Source of the DNA: Dryococelus australis
Taxonomy: Eukaryota; Arthropoda; Insecta; Phasmatodea; Phasmatidae
Length of the DNA: 64,000 bases
Direction of reading: 5' to 3'
Assembly (NCBI GenBank): GCA_029891345.1
Contig: CM056993.1
Location: forward strand, 277,342,016-277,406,015
The first letter of the stretch is position 1. The number at the start of each line of letters is the position of its first letter. Under the pieces are notes generated by a model. The model saw only the letters and a program-made list of their open reading frames with translations, was not told the origin of the DNA and made no database searches. Made by a program: the position numbers and the translations under genes. Shown here one piece after another: positions 11,033 to 21,030 of the stretch.

Positions 11033-11449
11033 TTGAAAGATTTGGTTACACCGAATATGTTAACTACTCCACACAATGTTTGCTCTTTCCTGACAAGTAT
11101 AAGTCCTAATATAATAAACCAACTTATCGATGAGGTAGAACAAAAAGGTCCTGTCAAATATATGTGGTTGGACTGTAGCTATACAAAACCAGAGCCTCAC
11201 GACACTGAATATTGTACCAGAACCTTCAAGACGTCGGCTGTAGCTGTGTCGCATTCATCTGCAGCAGAAGACGGGATTGTCGATAGTATACACAATATAT
11301 GTCAAGAAGCAGAAGAAATGGTGGCCAAGGGTTCGGGTTGGACCCTGGCTTTGGTAAATGTTCTAGAGTGGAGAACTAGTGGGTACAGCCCACTTTGCAA
11401 ACAGACACATACCGATGTTCCATACCGATTCCCACAGTTGTTAAACTGA
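11033..11449 (+). CDS. ORF with a GSGWTL motif; possible polymerase-linked module
   Basis: A 138-codon frame opens at TTG 11033; the first ATG is 11057. Near residue 100 it reads KGSGWTLALVNVLEW followed by YSPL. From memory, a G-S-G-W-x-L...Y-x-P-L block follows N-terminal zinc fingers in long arthropod proteins that also carry an endonuclease and a protein-primed DNA polymerase B domain. Its position among zinc-finger units fits that order, but no polymerase follows before the right arm. The frame ends at TGA 11447. The link is a motif-level inference. Confidence 0.35.
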   Translation: MKDLVTPNMLTTPHNVCSFLTSISPNIINQLIDEVEQKGPVKYMWLDCSYTKPEPHDTEYCTRTFKTSAVAVSHSSAAEDGIVDSIHNICQEAEEMVAKGSGWTLALVNVLEWRTSGYSPLCKQTHTDVPYRFPQLLN

Positions 11450-11575
11450 CTTGTACGACATCGGTACTGGAAGGAGTCATCCGCGAGGAGCAGCATCGAA
11501 GAGTCATCCGTGAGGAGTCAACACTACGTAGAAGTAGTATATGTGTGTTTGTGTTCACACATAAGCTTGAAGAAA

Positions 11576-12247
11576 ATGCAATCGAGTACAACTATATGTG
11601 AAACTTCCCCGATCGACCATCAATTATGTGGTAAACAATGCAGTTACTGTGACAAGTTTTTCAGTAAAAGTTGCAATGCTTGTTGTCATGAACAGAGCGA
11701 CTGTACAAAGGCACCGACCTCTAGAATACATACATGTGATATATGTGGTGAACCATTTGGTAGAGGTGATAATCTAAAGAGACATACCGGTACATGTAAA
11801 GGTACTGTACCTTTGCTTGACACAAGAAAGCACGACATGTCCAGTCTTCTTGCTGATTGGATATGTACACCAATATCATTATACGGACCTGCACGGTGCC
11901 CCAAACCGGTGTGTGAAGAATTAACTACGAATGTTGCAGAGCATGAAACATACAGATCATCAGAAGTTGTGATCAACACCGATGCACAGCTAACATGTAT
12001 AGTGAAAAACGAAGAAGATGCTATTCAGGATGTTGAGAACGACACTGTGACTTCCAAGGGCGGGCAGAGATGGGTGTCCATGTTGGCAGCCAGTATGTCG
12101 ACGATGACGATTTTTGGAAATGTCTGGAGCCATCTTGGTACAGAACTGCTTGCTCTGTCAATCCGGTCCATCTCCTCAGAAGTCTCACTGTCTAGTAACA
12201 TGATGGCTGGTGGCCAGTGGCCATGTTTGCGGCCAGTACATCGATGA
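11576..12247 (+). CDS. Zinc-finger unit 3, 223-codon ORF
   Basis: ATG 11576 opens a frame with two fingers near the N-terminus, CSYCDKFFSKSCNACCHEQS + DC and CDICGEPFGRGDNLKRHTGT + C. The second is a textbook C-x2-C-x12-H-x4-C finger. The remainder is acidic and unrecognised. The last ~60 codons run into the GC-rich lead-in of the foldback block, so the C-terminus is probably not original. It is the third copy of the finger module in the core. Confidence 0.5.
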   Translation: MQSSTTICETSPIDHQLCGKQCSYCDKFFSKSCNACCHEQSDCTKAPTSRIHTCDICGEPFGRGDNLKRHTGTCKGTVPLLDTRKHDMSSLLADWICTPISLYGPARCPKPVCEELTTNVAEHETYRSSEVVINTDAQLTCIVKNEEDAIQDVENDTVTSKGGQRWVSMLAASMSTMTIFGNVWSHLGTELLALSIRSISSEVSLSSNMMAGGQWPCLRPVHR

Positions 12248-12377
12248 CAGCCATTTGCACAAATGACGACCGCCAGAGCAGTCAGAAGTCTTAATGTGGG
12301 CGCCCATGTTGGCGACCAGCACCCATTCGCCAAAAAGTGGCAGCTTCCAGTGGTTGGCGCCAGAAGGGCCGGCGGAC

Positions 12378-13010
12378 AGTACAATCATGACAGCCATTTG
12401 CACAATGACAGGCATGACACAATGGCAGCTGCCAGTGGTGGTGGTGGTGGGCGACCATGAGCTGTGGTGGGCATTATCTTGACCTTGAATTTTGGTCCAC
12501 CATTTCGAACTTACAAAACTTTTACCCCAACAAACAAAACCTTGACCTTGACAATCCTTGATGTCATGTGACCTTGATGAGAACATTTGATCTTGACCTT
12601 GACCTTTGTCCACAACTTCGAACTTAGAAAATGTTCTGCTTACAAGAAAAAAAAAATATTTTTGAAGAATTTTTAACTGAAAGACTGCCGCCATGGTTTT
12701 ACGATTAAAACATTTTCTAAAAAAAAAAATGATTATTTTCTATTAAGAGGTTAAAATATTCTTAGTTCGAAATGGTGGGCAAAGGTCAAAATTGAGGTCA
12801 GATGATAAGGTCAAGGTATCATGACATCAACCTAGGTCATAGTCAAGGTCATGGTAATTGGGGTAAATCCTTTGTAAGTTCGAAATGGTAGCCAAATATA
12901 CAAGGTTAAGGTCATGACCATCACCGCTCATGGTCGCCCACCACCACCACCACTGGCATCAGCCATTGTGTCATGCCTGCCATTGTGCAAATGGCCATCA
13001 TCATTGTACT
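12378..13010. mobile_element. Foldback block (~630 bp) abutting the right arm
   Basis: AGTACAATCATGACAGCCAT at the left is mirrored by ATGGCCATCATCATTGTACT at the right, and similarity continues inward (GGTGGTGGTGGGCGACC with GGTCGCCCACCACCACC). It has the form of a nested MITE or foldback. The centre is AT-rich near 12650-12740. TGACCTTGA or its inverse TCAAGGTCA occurs at 12480, 12543, 12594 and 12843. Its right end coincides with the inner edge of the right arm at 13011. Confidence 0.65.
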
Positions 13011-13530
13011 CCCTTCGAACACTTCCTGATGTGTGCATACAAGATACACACACTTTGCTTGCATCATATGGTTAGTGTTTGTAGATGACGTCTCTTCATA
13101 ATGTTTTTGGTAGTGGGATCTCCCTTTCCCATCCGACGAACGATTGTCTGCCAGCCAACATATAATCGTTAATGTATTCTGTGTACAGAAAGGCAGGGCA
13201 GTCATTGCTTCCAGTGAGTTCACAACAATGATATGTGCTCGCACCATGCAGGTCTTCTGAAACAGCCACACTCGTTAAGGTTAAACCTCTGCTCTGCATC
13301 ATCTATGAGAAGAGTACAAACATAGTTGTCATGTGTTTGTGGGTGTGTGTGTGTACGTTGTGATACCTCCTTACTCGGTTCGTGTCTCGGGTTGTCACAG
13401 TGTGAGTGTGAGTGTGACCCATGACTGCTGGTACTTGTGATGAACATACATTGCACAATATGCTTGTTACTAGTTGTTTTGTTTATAACTATTTTTTCTC
13501 ATTTTGTGCACTCTAGTGGGCCAAACTCGA

Positions 13531-13592
13531 CTGTGGAGGGCAAGCAGCTGTCTCTAGGGACATGGGTTCGAGACTTGTCACTATGAGTAAAC
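13531..13592 (+). other. tRNA-like B-box segment in right arm
   Basis: GGCAAGCAGCTGTCTCTAGG and GACATGGGTTCGAGACTTGT resemble an anticodon arm plus T-arm (TGTC and GACA can pair). The flanks TAGTG upstream and CACTA downstream could form a partial acceptor stem. The D-arm is poor. The mirrored left copy is near 8090-8150. Confidence 0.3.
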
Positions 13593-15080
13593 CTATACTC
13601 ACAATTATCATAGTGGAATGGTTGACCATGCAATGTCGGACGGAAATCGTCTAAGTGCATGCATTAAAGGTTCGGGAAGGGTCGACTGCTTGTAATTGCA
13701 AAGGTTTGGTACATGCATTGAAGGTTCGGGCAGGGCTGGATGAGAATGGCTTCCTGTAAGTGTAAAAAGGCTTGGTCATTACATAAGTGCAGGTAAGGTC
13801 GTCGGTGTATGACTGTCTGTAATTGCAACGGTTCGTTACATGAGTGCGCGTTGGGGACAGAATATTACTGTCATGGTCTCTACATGCTTGTCTTCATGAC
13901 CAGTGGGACCGATAACGAACGATTGTTTCCAGACATGTCAGCATTCACTCCAACGGGAATCGAACTTTTGGTACCTTTTTTTTTTTTTCAAGGATCATAC
14001 ACCATCGTCGTCAGACTACATGCAATAGTTACTTACAAGTATGTGCGTTTTGACACAGAGTGGTTGTGATGTACCGTCTTGATTGGTAATGTATACTGTA
14101 CACAGAAAGACAGAGCGATCATAGTGCTCTGAGCTTCCAGTGAGTTAACGTCGCGACCTACAGGTCTTCTACTATTCAAACAGAGCACATACATAGTTGC
14201 AATGTGTGTGATATCTCCTTGCTCACCATGCCTAATTCGATTGTACTCAGTTGTCTAGAATCGTTGATAGTTGAGTATGTGATGTACATTGTAGTCTAGG
14301 TACATGACAATTGCAGGTCAGTCCTCAGTTGTTGTGGTGGACAGGGAGGTGTAAAGTACAGACTAGCTGTGAGCATTGAAGGTTCAGTACATGCGTGCGA
14401 GTTGGAGAATGATTATTGTATATTGAAATTGATGGTTGTGTATGTGATGTACATTGCAGTCTAGGTACACAAGTGCATGTCTGTCCTCAGTAATTGTTGG
14501 GCGGTGGGGGGAACATACTAGCTGTGACTACTGAAGGTTCAGTACATTCGTGCAGGTTGGAGTAAGATTGCTGTACATTGAAGGTTCGATACGGGTTATG
14601 ACTGACTGTAATTACAAGCTTCGGTACACAAGTGTGTAGGTCGCGATCTGGTCGTGGGTGGTGGTTTCGTTTCAGTCAGTTCGTAGGAAGGGCGTTTGAC
14701 CAGAGTGGCCTCGCATCATTTACATTGTATGTGTGTGTTGGGTGTGTGTGTCCATGGGTGAATGTATGTGTGTGTGAGTGGGAATCATATTACAGGGTAG
14801 GGAGACCTCTCCCTGACCCCTCCCTGAACTCTCCATGTCCCCTCCATGATCCCCCCTATTATTATTACCTGCTTCGTTGCACAAATGCAGATCGGAGATA
14901 CTGGTAAGTGTGTCGGCTTATTTTGCAAAAGGGTCAGTTCATGAGTGCAGGTTGGAGACAGAGTAAGACTGTCATGCTAGTATCTTCATAGGTAGTGGGA
15001 ACGACGAATGTCTGCATGTGCTCTCAATGGGAATCAAACCTACGATACCATATTTATTCGAGCAGATTGCAAAAAAAAAT

Positions 15081-15168
15081 GTGTCAGGTACGGGGATTCG
15101 AACCCATTCTCCATTTTACTGGGACCAATGTTTATATCAGGCATCTTAGGCCGCTTGGACAACCTGTC
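15081..15168 (-). tRNA. Class II tRNA-like sequence, right arm
   Basis: On the minus strand a ~86 nt sequence starts GACAGGT and ends ACCTGAC + A; 6 of 7 acceptor pairs form. The A box reads TGTCCAAGCGGCCTAAGA and the B box GGGTTCGAATCCCC, a perfect T-arm core. An oligo-T run follows immediately, as expected for a Pol III terminator. The layout fits tRNA-Leu. The best loop would place TAA as anticodon, but its stem has mismatches, so function is uncertain. Confidence 0.5.
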
Positions 15169-15890
15169 AACTTGTATTAGTGATGGGGTTACATGGCTTT
15201 TGTCAAATCCCATACAATGCATGGTCATGTCTAGCCATCACTTGTGCAATATGAACATACAGTTTGGTAGGTATTATTTTTCCTTTTGTGCACTCTAACA
15301 GACGACATCAGAAAGCACACAGAGTGATGCATCTTTATGCAAATCGAATCTGCGATACCGCAAGATTGGTTACGGGTACATGCATTGGTTCCGTTCAATA
15401 GTATATCGGTGAGTACAACGTCAAGGGGGAGGTGGTGGGGATGTAGTACTTGGTAGCTATCTATCGTGCACAGAAAGGCATGACTGGACATTGTGGTCTC
15501 TGCTTCCAGCGAGGTCACATCGACGACAAAGACGACGACGACGAGATGTGCTTGTGGCCTACGAGTATTCACTGCAGCACCAGTTAAAGTAAGGGATATT
15601 TTGTTTTGTTATGGGAAGATTATCATTCCAGCATGTGTTGTTGTAGGTGTGGGGACTCGGCTGTCTAGCAAAGAATGTGTATTCATTATGGGTGTCATAT
15701 CATTATGTGCATACATACATCGATGTTTCGGTACATGGCTCATGCTGTCTGGAAGTAAGTACACTCAATGAAGGTCTGTGTATGTTTAGCAGTCAGTAGG
15801 GTAGCAATATGGTGCCTTCCTAAGGCGCCTTGTAGTAGTAACATGATAGTAAGGAAACAAAACCGAAGTGATGCCTATGTTAGGCATTTG

Positions 15891-16183
15891 AAAACTATAT
15901 CTTATGTAGTTTGTAACTTACTGCCAATTATGCTTATATGGCATACTTACTCCTGCGACCCCTTTCGTCATTGGGGATGATAATGTTATGCATTTTACAG
16001 CTGAGATATTTGCCTGGTGGTGGGGTAGCTTCGTCGTGTGGACCCTCGCGGATGGTCAGTGGTAATGTGGCCTTTGTCGACATCAGATGCCGAGGACATT
16101 GGTGAGTGGTTAGCATTTTGGTGGTCAGTCGCAACATGGACACCGGCGACATGGTGTGTGAGTAGAATTTGTATTTTATAATA
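15891..16183. repeat. Insert in right arm containing a satellite monomer
   Basis: Right-arm sequence on either side (GATGCCTATGTTAGGCATTTG and TCTAACAGGCC) is contiguous in the left arm near 5650-5680. The insert holds a copy of the ~119 bp unit (GCATACTTACTCCTGCGACC) that forms the array just outside the element at 16.7-17.3 kb. Confidence 0.55.
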
Positions 16184-16644
16184 TCTAACAGGCCGCTAAA
16201 AGAGGCAGTGTGCTTGTATACCAAATAGGACATTCCTGCTCACCTGGCCTAATACTGGTTACATAGAGATGTAGACATAGGTCGTACTTGATGACATGCA
16301 GAGGGTAATCCTGAGTGCGAGGTTCGGAAACTGTGTCTTCTGCCTGTTACACAAGTGCTCGTGGGTCTGCACACAGCGAGTCGCTGGACAGGTGGTGCCG
16401 AGTGTGCAAGGATGTATGGTCAGGAAGGTGATGTAGGCTAGTGGAGGGGGAGAACAAGGGATAGAGAGAGCATGAGGGCGAGTGGATTGTGCTGCTCAAG
16501 GTGCCTAGGGTAGGGAGTGTGCAAGGAAGTGTGTGTGTGTGGGGGGGGGGCAGACAGTGGCTCCAAGGGGATAGGAGAGACAGAGGTGTGTAAGAATGGG
16601 GACACTTGCAAGTCGACATATGTCCGCACGTCTCTTCTCGTTGT

Positions 16645-17310
16645 TAGAGGGGTTATGCATGTATTATGAATTTTAGCAGTTATAGCTCAAATGCTTCATA
16701 ACTTACAGCCATCTATCATAGTCGTGGTTGATGTCTATGTTATGAATTTTGCGACTATAACTTACAAAGTTCGGAAGTTACACCTGACTATGCTTGTACA
16801 CTGACATAGGGAATACTTGACCCCGCGACCCCTCTTGTCATGGATGATGTTTGTTATGAATTTCCCATATATAATTCAAATGGCTTGGAAATGTCACCCA
16901 CCTATGCTTATATGCTGATATATGGCGTACTTGACTCCGCGACACTTCTCCTTATCTAGGATGATGCCTTTGCTATGAATTTGACAACTATAAATTAAAT
17001 GGTTTAGAAATTATAACCAATTATGCATATAAGTTGACATCATTCATACTTGACCCCGCGACACTTCTCCTAGTCATGGTGAAACCCTATGTTATGTATT
17101 TGCCAACTATGACTCAAATGGTTCGGAAATGTCACTCACCTATGCCTATACACTGACGTATGGCATACTTGACCCCACGACACTTCTCCTAGTCGAAGAT
17201 GATGCCTATGTTATGAATTTGGCAACTATAACTTAAATGGCTCGGAAATTTACAGACAATTATGATGCTTATAAGTTAACATGGTGCATATTTGAACCTG
17301 CGGGCGGCAG
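16645..17310 (+). repeat. Tandem repeat, ~119 bp unit, ~5.5 copies
   Basis: The box ACTTGACCCCGCGACACTTC recurs at about 16815, 16929, 17048, 17167 and, degenerate, 17289. ATGTTATGAATTT recurs with the same spacing (114-122 bp). Units are diverged. The array begins at the right edge of the 11.4 kb element. Confidence 0.8.
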
Positions 17311-17763
17311 TGTTACACGAGATCCGATCATTCGCTATGCCTCGATGTCCCATCGCCGCGACTGGTGAGGCGCTGGCCGCCAAAATGGTTGACATCCTCA
17401 GCTGGTCGCCAGTTGTCCTGGACAGACATAGGTCGGCGATACCAAGATGACCACCGGGGTATGAGAAGCTCCGACTTTGAGAGAAGCTCAGACCTATTCC
17501 ACCGCTTTGGGCAAATCGTCGCCGGAAAGGGCAAACTGCCCACAATATTCTAGCTAGCACTGGCTGCCAAGATAGCAGCCACTGGCGGAAGGAAAATTCG
17601 GGAATTTTGAGGGGAAAAGGGACAAAGTGATGTTTTTTATGCGAAGTTGACCGTTTTGTACGGGAAAAGGGAAAAAAGGGAAATTCCGCGGGACCTTTAA
17701 TATGCTAATTGGGGTCCTCAGGTTCTCCACCAGACGCTAGGTGTCCCAGAACCGCAATTTTTA
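17311..17763. other. No gene seen; GC-rich then G/A-rich
   Basis: 17330-17560 is GC-rich and gives short ORFs on both strands with no recognisable domain. 17590-17700 is rich in GGGAAAAGGG motifs. No gene is supported. Confidence 0.4.
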
Positions 17764-18190
17764 TACTACTACGGTAAATTGAGCACTTTTGAAAGCCCTA
17801 CTTAAGATCTACTTGTATGCACGTTGTGTATTCTTCCACCTTATGTAAGATTAACATTGACATGGGCCTCATCACGTTATTCATGCGTCGGTCAAGTGAA
17901 AGTGTGAAATTGTTTGAACGTTAAATATCTTACAAATCTGCTCATTTTCACACTTCAATGAATCTAAGAAAAACATACAATGTGAAAGAAACAATTTAAA
18001 TTATAAGAAAAAGTAACCTAACACTTTTTTTTCTACGTTAAGCTAAGGAACTACTTCCCATCCATCGTTACCATCTTTACTGGGCGCATGTCACCCACCA
18101 GGGCGCCCGTTAAAATATGCGCAGGCGAGATCAGTGACATTTTTCTAAGGTTGATTTCAAAAGTGCTCACTTTATATTGAACAGCCTTTA
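17764..18190 (+). mobile_element. MITE family C, copy 2, near full length
   Basis: The left end ACGGTAAATTGAGCACTTTT is mirrored by AAAAGTGCTCACTTTATATT then GAACAGCC at the right. Internal blocks GTATGCACGTTGTGT and CGTCGGTCAAGTGAAAG are shared with the copies at 4840, 29831 and 50154. About 425 bp, no ORF. Confidence 0.7.
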
Positions 18191-18940
18191 TCACATGCTT
18201 TTTGAAACGACAGAGCATAGGGCATTGTCTAGAGCATTATCTGAGGTCAGTATATCTTGATAACTATTGATATCATTGCCTTTGTAATCGTTCGCAAGAA
18301 ATAATCTCGCGATTCGCCTCGACAGTTACCAGCTAAAAATTAATAAATGTAGGGATGTAAGGAAGCTGCCGTAGTTCGATAAAGTTTGGGAAACTGTTAT
18401 TTAGGAATTGTCTTGCAGGAAATTTCAATACACCTTCTGAAATAGAAGCTTTGGTGACAAATCAATAAATCCGAGATAGTGGGTGGGAATCCGCCTTAAG
18501 GCGGATTTGCGATTAAAGACTGATGAATTAAGAATTGTACTTAATGATTCGATAAGCAGACGGAAAATGAAAAATAGGAAAGTTTGCAGTTTATGATTGA
18601 ATTAGCAACTGCTAAGTCTAGCCAATCAAAATTGTAGGAGATGTAAGCAACCGAAATAACCTGAAAAAATTGACAATTTACATATATTTAATTATCTGTG
18701 GTTACAGCTTGTGTAATCGTTTTAAAAAACTCGTGAATTCCTATTAACAAATCTGAAAATGTTATTACTGCGAATTATATAACCTCTTCCACAAAAGAAA
18801 GCATGACCATGGACTATTCTTTAAATTAATAGGATACTGTCTCTCGATTAAAATGATTACTTACATACGATTTCACAATACGACATAACGTACATACATG
18901 TTGTAAATACAGTTTCCCGCCAACAAAAACTGTCGTTGTG
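18191..18940. other. No gene seen
   Basis: AT-rich sequence without a supported ORF or repeat, apart from the 20 bp palindrome listed separately. Confidence 0.5.
18488..18507. repeat. Perfect 20 bp palindrome
   Basis: AATCCGCCTTAAGGCGGATT is its own reverse complement, with no loop. It is GC-rich in an AT-rich setting. It could be a protein-binding dyad or a relic of a transposon terminus. No partner copy was seen. Confidence 0.7.
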
Positions 18941-18945
18941 CTCTG

Positions 18946-19184
18946 ATTGGCTACTTCGTCTTGACTTGTAATGAAGATATAAAATATAACGATCTCTTAA
19001 AGTCACGTCAAGAACACACACGACTCGTCAAGACTCGCACACTACAGTCATAAACTATTACCCTTGAATACATTGAATCACATCTTAAGCACACGGAGAA
19101 CTTATTCTGAGTCAATCGTATACCCACCTTTAACGTAACCGGCCACATGTTAAAGTTCAATGATAATCGGCCGTTATGTGCAAG
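18946..19184 (+). promoter_or_regulatory. Promoter-like region with candidate first exon
   Basis: An inverted CCAAT box (ATTGG, 18946-18950) lies 28 bp upstream of a TATA-like TATAAAAT (18978). A start site would fall near 19010. The sequence runs to a good splice donor, CAAG|GTGAGG, with the exon ending at 19184. The encoded protein is not clear, so exon 1 may be mostly 5' UTR. Confidence 0.35.
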
Positions 19185-19366
19185 GTGAGGTCATCGTGAT
19201 TGGGGGCAGGAAGAAGGAATGTGGGTGTGAGGACACGCCCACCGCAGCTGCAGCCGACGAGACGTGGAGTTTGGTGAGGAGTGAGTCAGAGGCCGCGGCA
19301 CCCGGCTGTCTGGCAGTGAGTGTGCTGCCTCGGCTCTCTCTCTCTCTCTCTCTCTGTGCCTTCCAG

Positions 19367-19432
19367 GACCCTGACTCCCGCGCCTACAGCCGTTGGCCAC
19401 GGAAGAAATCTCTTACTGAGTGAAGTGTTTTA
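19367..19432 (+). other. Candidate exon after a canonical 3' splice site
   Basis: A long pyrimidine tract (CTCTCT...GTGCCTTCCAG) ends at 19366 in a strong acceptor. Joined to the donor at 19184 it would leave a 182 bp intron. Frames after the acceptor end within ~22 codons at 19421 or 19432, so a coding exon here would be short. The pyrimidine tract could also be a chance microsatellite. Confidence 0.25.
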
Positions 19433-19597
19433 AGGGCTTATTCTAATTATTCGTTCTCGTTTCCTCTCGACGAAAATATTCGCGATTACTCGAATTTTCG
19501 TTTATTAACGAAAGTATCTATTCTAAGCGCATTCTAGTGTTCGTTTGACGTCGCTGTGTTTATTAAGAAACTCGAAACGAAAACGAAGCCCTTCAGG
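19430..19597. mobile_element. Small TIR element (~168 bp)
   Basis: AAGGGCTTATTC at the left and GAAGCCCTT at the right are inverted. TTCGTTCTCGTTTC near the left end mirrors GAAACGAAAACGAA at the right. A diverged relative with GAAACGAAAAATTAACGAA is near 20720. Confidence 0.45.
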
Positions 19598-19599
19598 CC

Positions 19600-20185
19600 T
19601 TCTTTACCGAGTTATGTAATAAAAACTTGGCTGGTGTGTGTGTAACAGATTGTTTTTTGGTACTGTGGAAGAAGAGAATCGTGATGTAAAATGCCTTCAA
19701 GCAATACACGAACATAAAAATATATTTCAGAATAAATTTTTTAAAAGCTCCAATATAACAATCTTTTTCTATTCGTGAGCTATCTACGCAGCAATGTAGG
19801 CTGGCTATTGTGAGGGAATTGATTAGATTATTACAGTTGTTTATAATGAAATAAAATATCTTAAACACTGATTTTATTCAAAAAATTCGATTTGACCAAT
19901 TTGATTAGTTCGTAAATCCGAAAATGTGTAGCGCTAAACTGTAAATAATTCTTGGTGGTTTACAATCAGAATGCTTTCTCATTGAGTGGAAATTCATATA
20001 TTGATACAATCGACAAGAAACACGACAGCGTCTAGTTTGTTGTCCATCGCTTATTTTATAATCTTGGTATTATAAATAACAGAGGAAAATGCTTCTTCGT
20101 AAATAGCTTACAGCCACACAGCAAAATGGACATTGAGAAAAATCTTGGGCATGTAACAACCAAAGTTCTGTCTGCTCTATCTCTT
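19600..20185. other. No gene seen; AT-rich
   Basis: No supported ORF, RNA gene or repeat was identified by eye. Confidence 0.45.
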
Positions 20186-20187
20186 TG

Positions 20188-20190
<3 letters not shown>

Positions 20191-20265
<75 letters not shown>
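20191..20265. repeat. (TC)n microsatellite, ~37 units
   Basis: A near-perfect CT run of about 75 bp. It generates spurious Arg-Glu and Leu-Ser ORFs on both strands. Confidence 0.95.
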
Positions 20266-20268
<3 letters not shown>

Positions 20269-20801
20269 CCTCTCATCGGCGTACATGCGAGTCTATTTCA
20301 ACTCAGTGCAAACGAAACTAAAGCATATTTATGTGTTTACATCACACGTCCAGCCAAGTAACAAAATAGTACGATGTCGTCCGCAAATGTGACACACTTG
20401 ACAAACGAAATGTTACTTTTTCCTATTACACGTTATGAATCTAATATCAATATATAAAATACGCCAAAAGCAAACAAGCTATTTAAAGCGCTTGAGTGCT
20501 TCGGTTTATTAACGTTTTCAATCTTAATTATTCACTATTTACATAGTCTCATAAAACCGATAAAATTTCATGTGCATAGTGTTGCCACCCTGCATTTGCT
20601 AAGGAAAACCCGAACATTGCCGAAGTCTCGGAGGGCTGTAACGAAATATTACTTAGAATACTAAATTGCCTTTCTCAGAGATTTTATTCGTTTCGAGAGA
20701 TTTCGAAACTTAACGGAAACGAAAAATTAACGAATAACTTGGTCTTGAGAGCTGATGAGGGTAAAGCGAGGCGAGGGTGTAGCAGCGCTGCATCATTATG
20801 T

Positions 20802-21030
20802 TATAGGCTGTTCACGGTAAAGTGAGCACATTTGAAATCCCTCTCATTTGGAATAATGGTCAATAAATGTGTTTTATTTTAGCCTTAGACGTAAACTTTC
20901 GAGTGCAGTGGAATATAAGCACACTGTTTATTACTTACAAGGCAATATTTATTTAGTAATGTGGCTAAGATATAAAATATGGCTGAAAGAAAAAAGAAAC
21001 TGGGGCCTCAAAAATGCCCACTTTACCACT
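20802..21030 (+). mobile_element. MITE family A, copy 2
   Basis: It begins TATAGGCTGTTCACGGTAAA, then CTCATTTGGAATAATGGTC and GCCTTAGACGTAAAC. The right end CCCACTTTACCACTATGTT is a degraded form of the inverted terminus. Confidence 0.65.

Larger units (their letters stand above)
5210..16644. mobile_element. 11.4 kb element with ~3.5 kb terminal inverted arms
   Basis: The left edge ACGAGAAGGGATGTGCGGAC is mirrored at the right edge by GTCCGCACGTCTCTTCTCGT. Inverted similarity continues through both arms (5210-8660 and 13011-16644). The 4.3 kb core carries zinc-finger units, an ORF with a GSGW motif and a foldback block. No polymerase, integrase or transposase domain is recognised, so the element looks non-autonomous or decayed. 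Very long arms together with zinc-finger and GSGW-type proteins recall elements of the protein-primed polymerase kind (Polinton/Maverick-like). This classification is an inference. No target duplication could be read at the edges. Confidence 0.7.
13011..16644 (-). repeat. Right terminal inverted arm
   Basis: The inverse of 5210-8660. The inner ~1 kb is nearly identical to its partner: the shadow ORFs at 13220-13456 and 8213-8449 differ at two residues. The outer part is clearly more diverged. This arm carries a 293 bp extra segment at 15891-16183 that the left arm lacks. A GT/G run near 16530-16550 is a local microsatellite. Confidence 0.75.

Noticed and set aside
20056-20286. Minus-strand ORFs of Arg-Glu repeats
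   Set aside because: They come entirely from the (TC)n microsatellite at 20191-20265.
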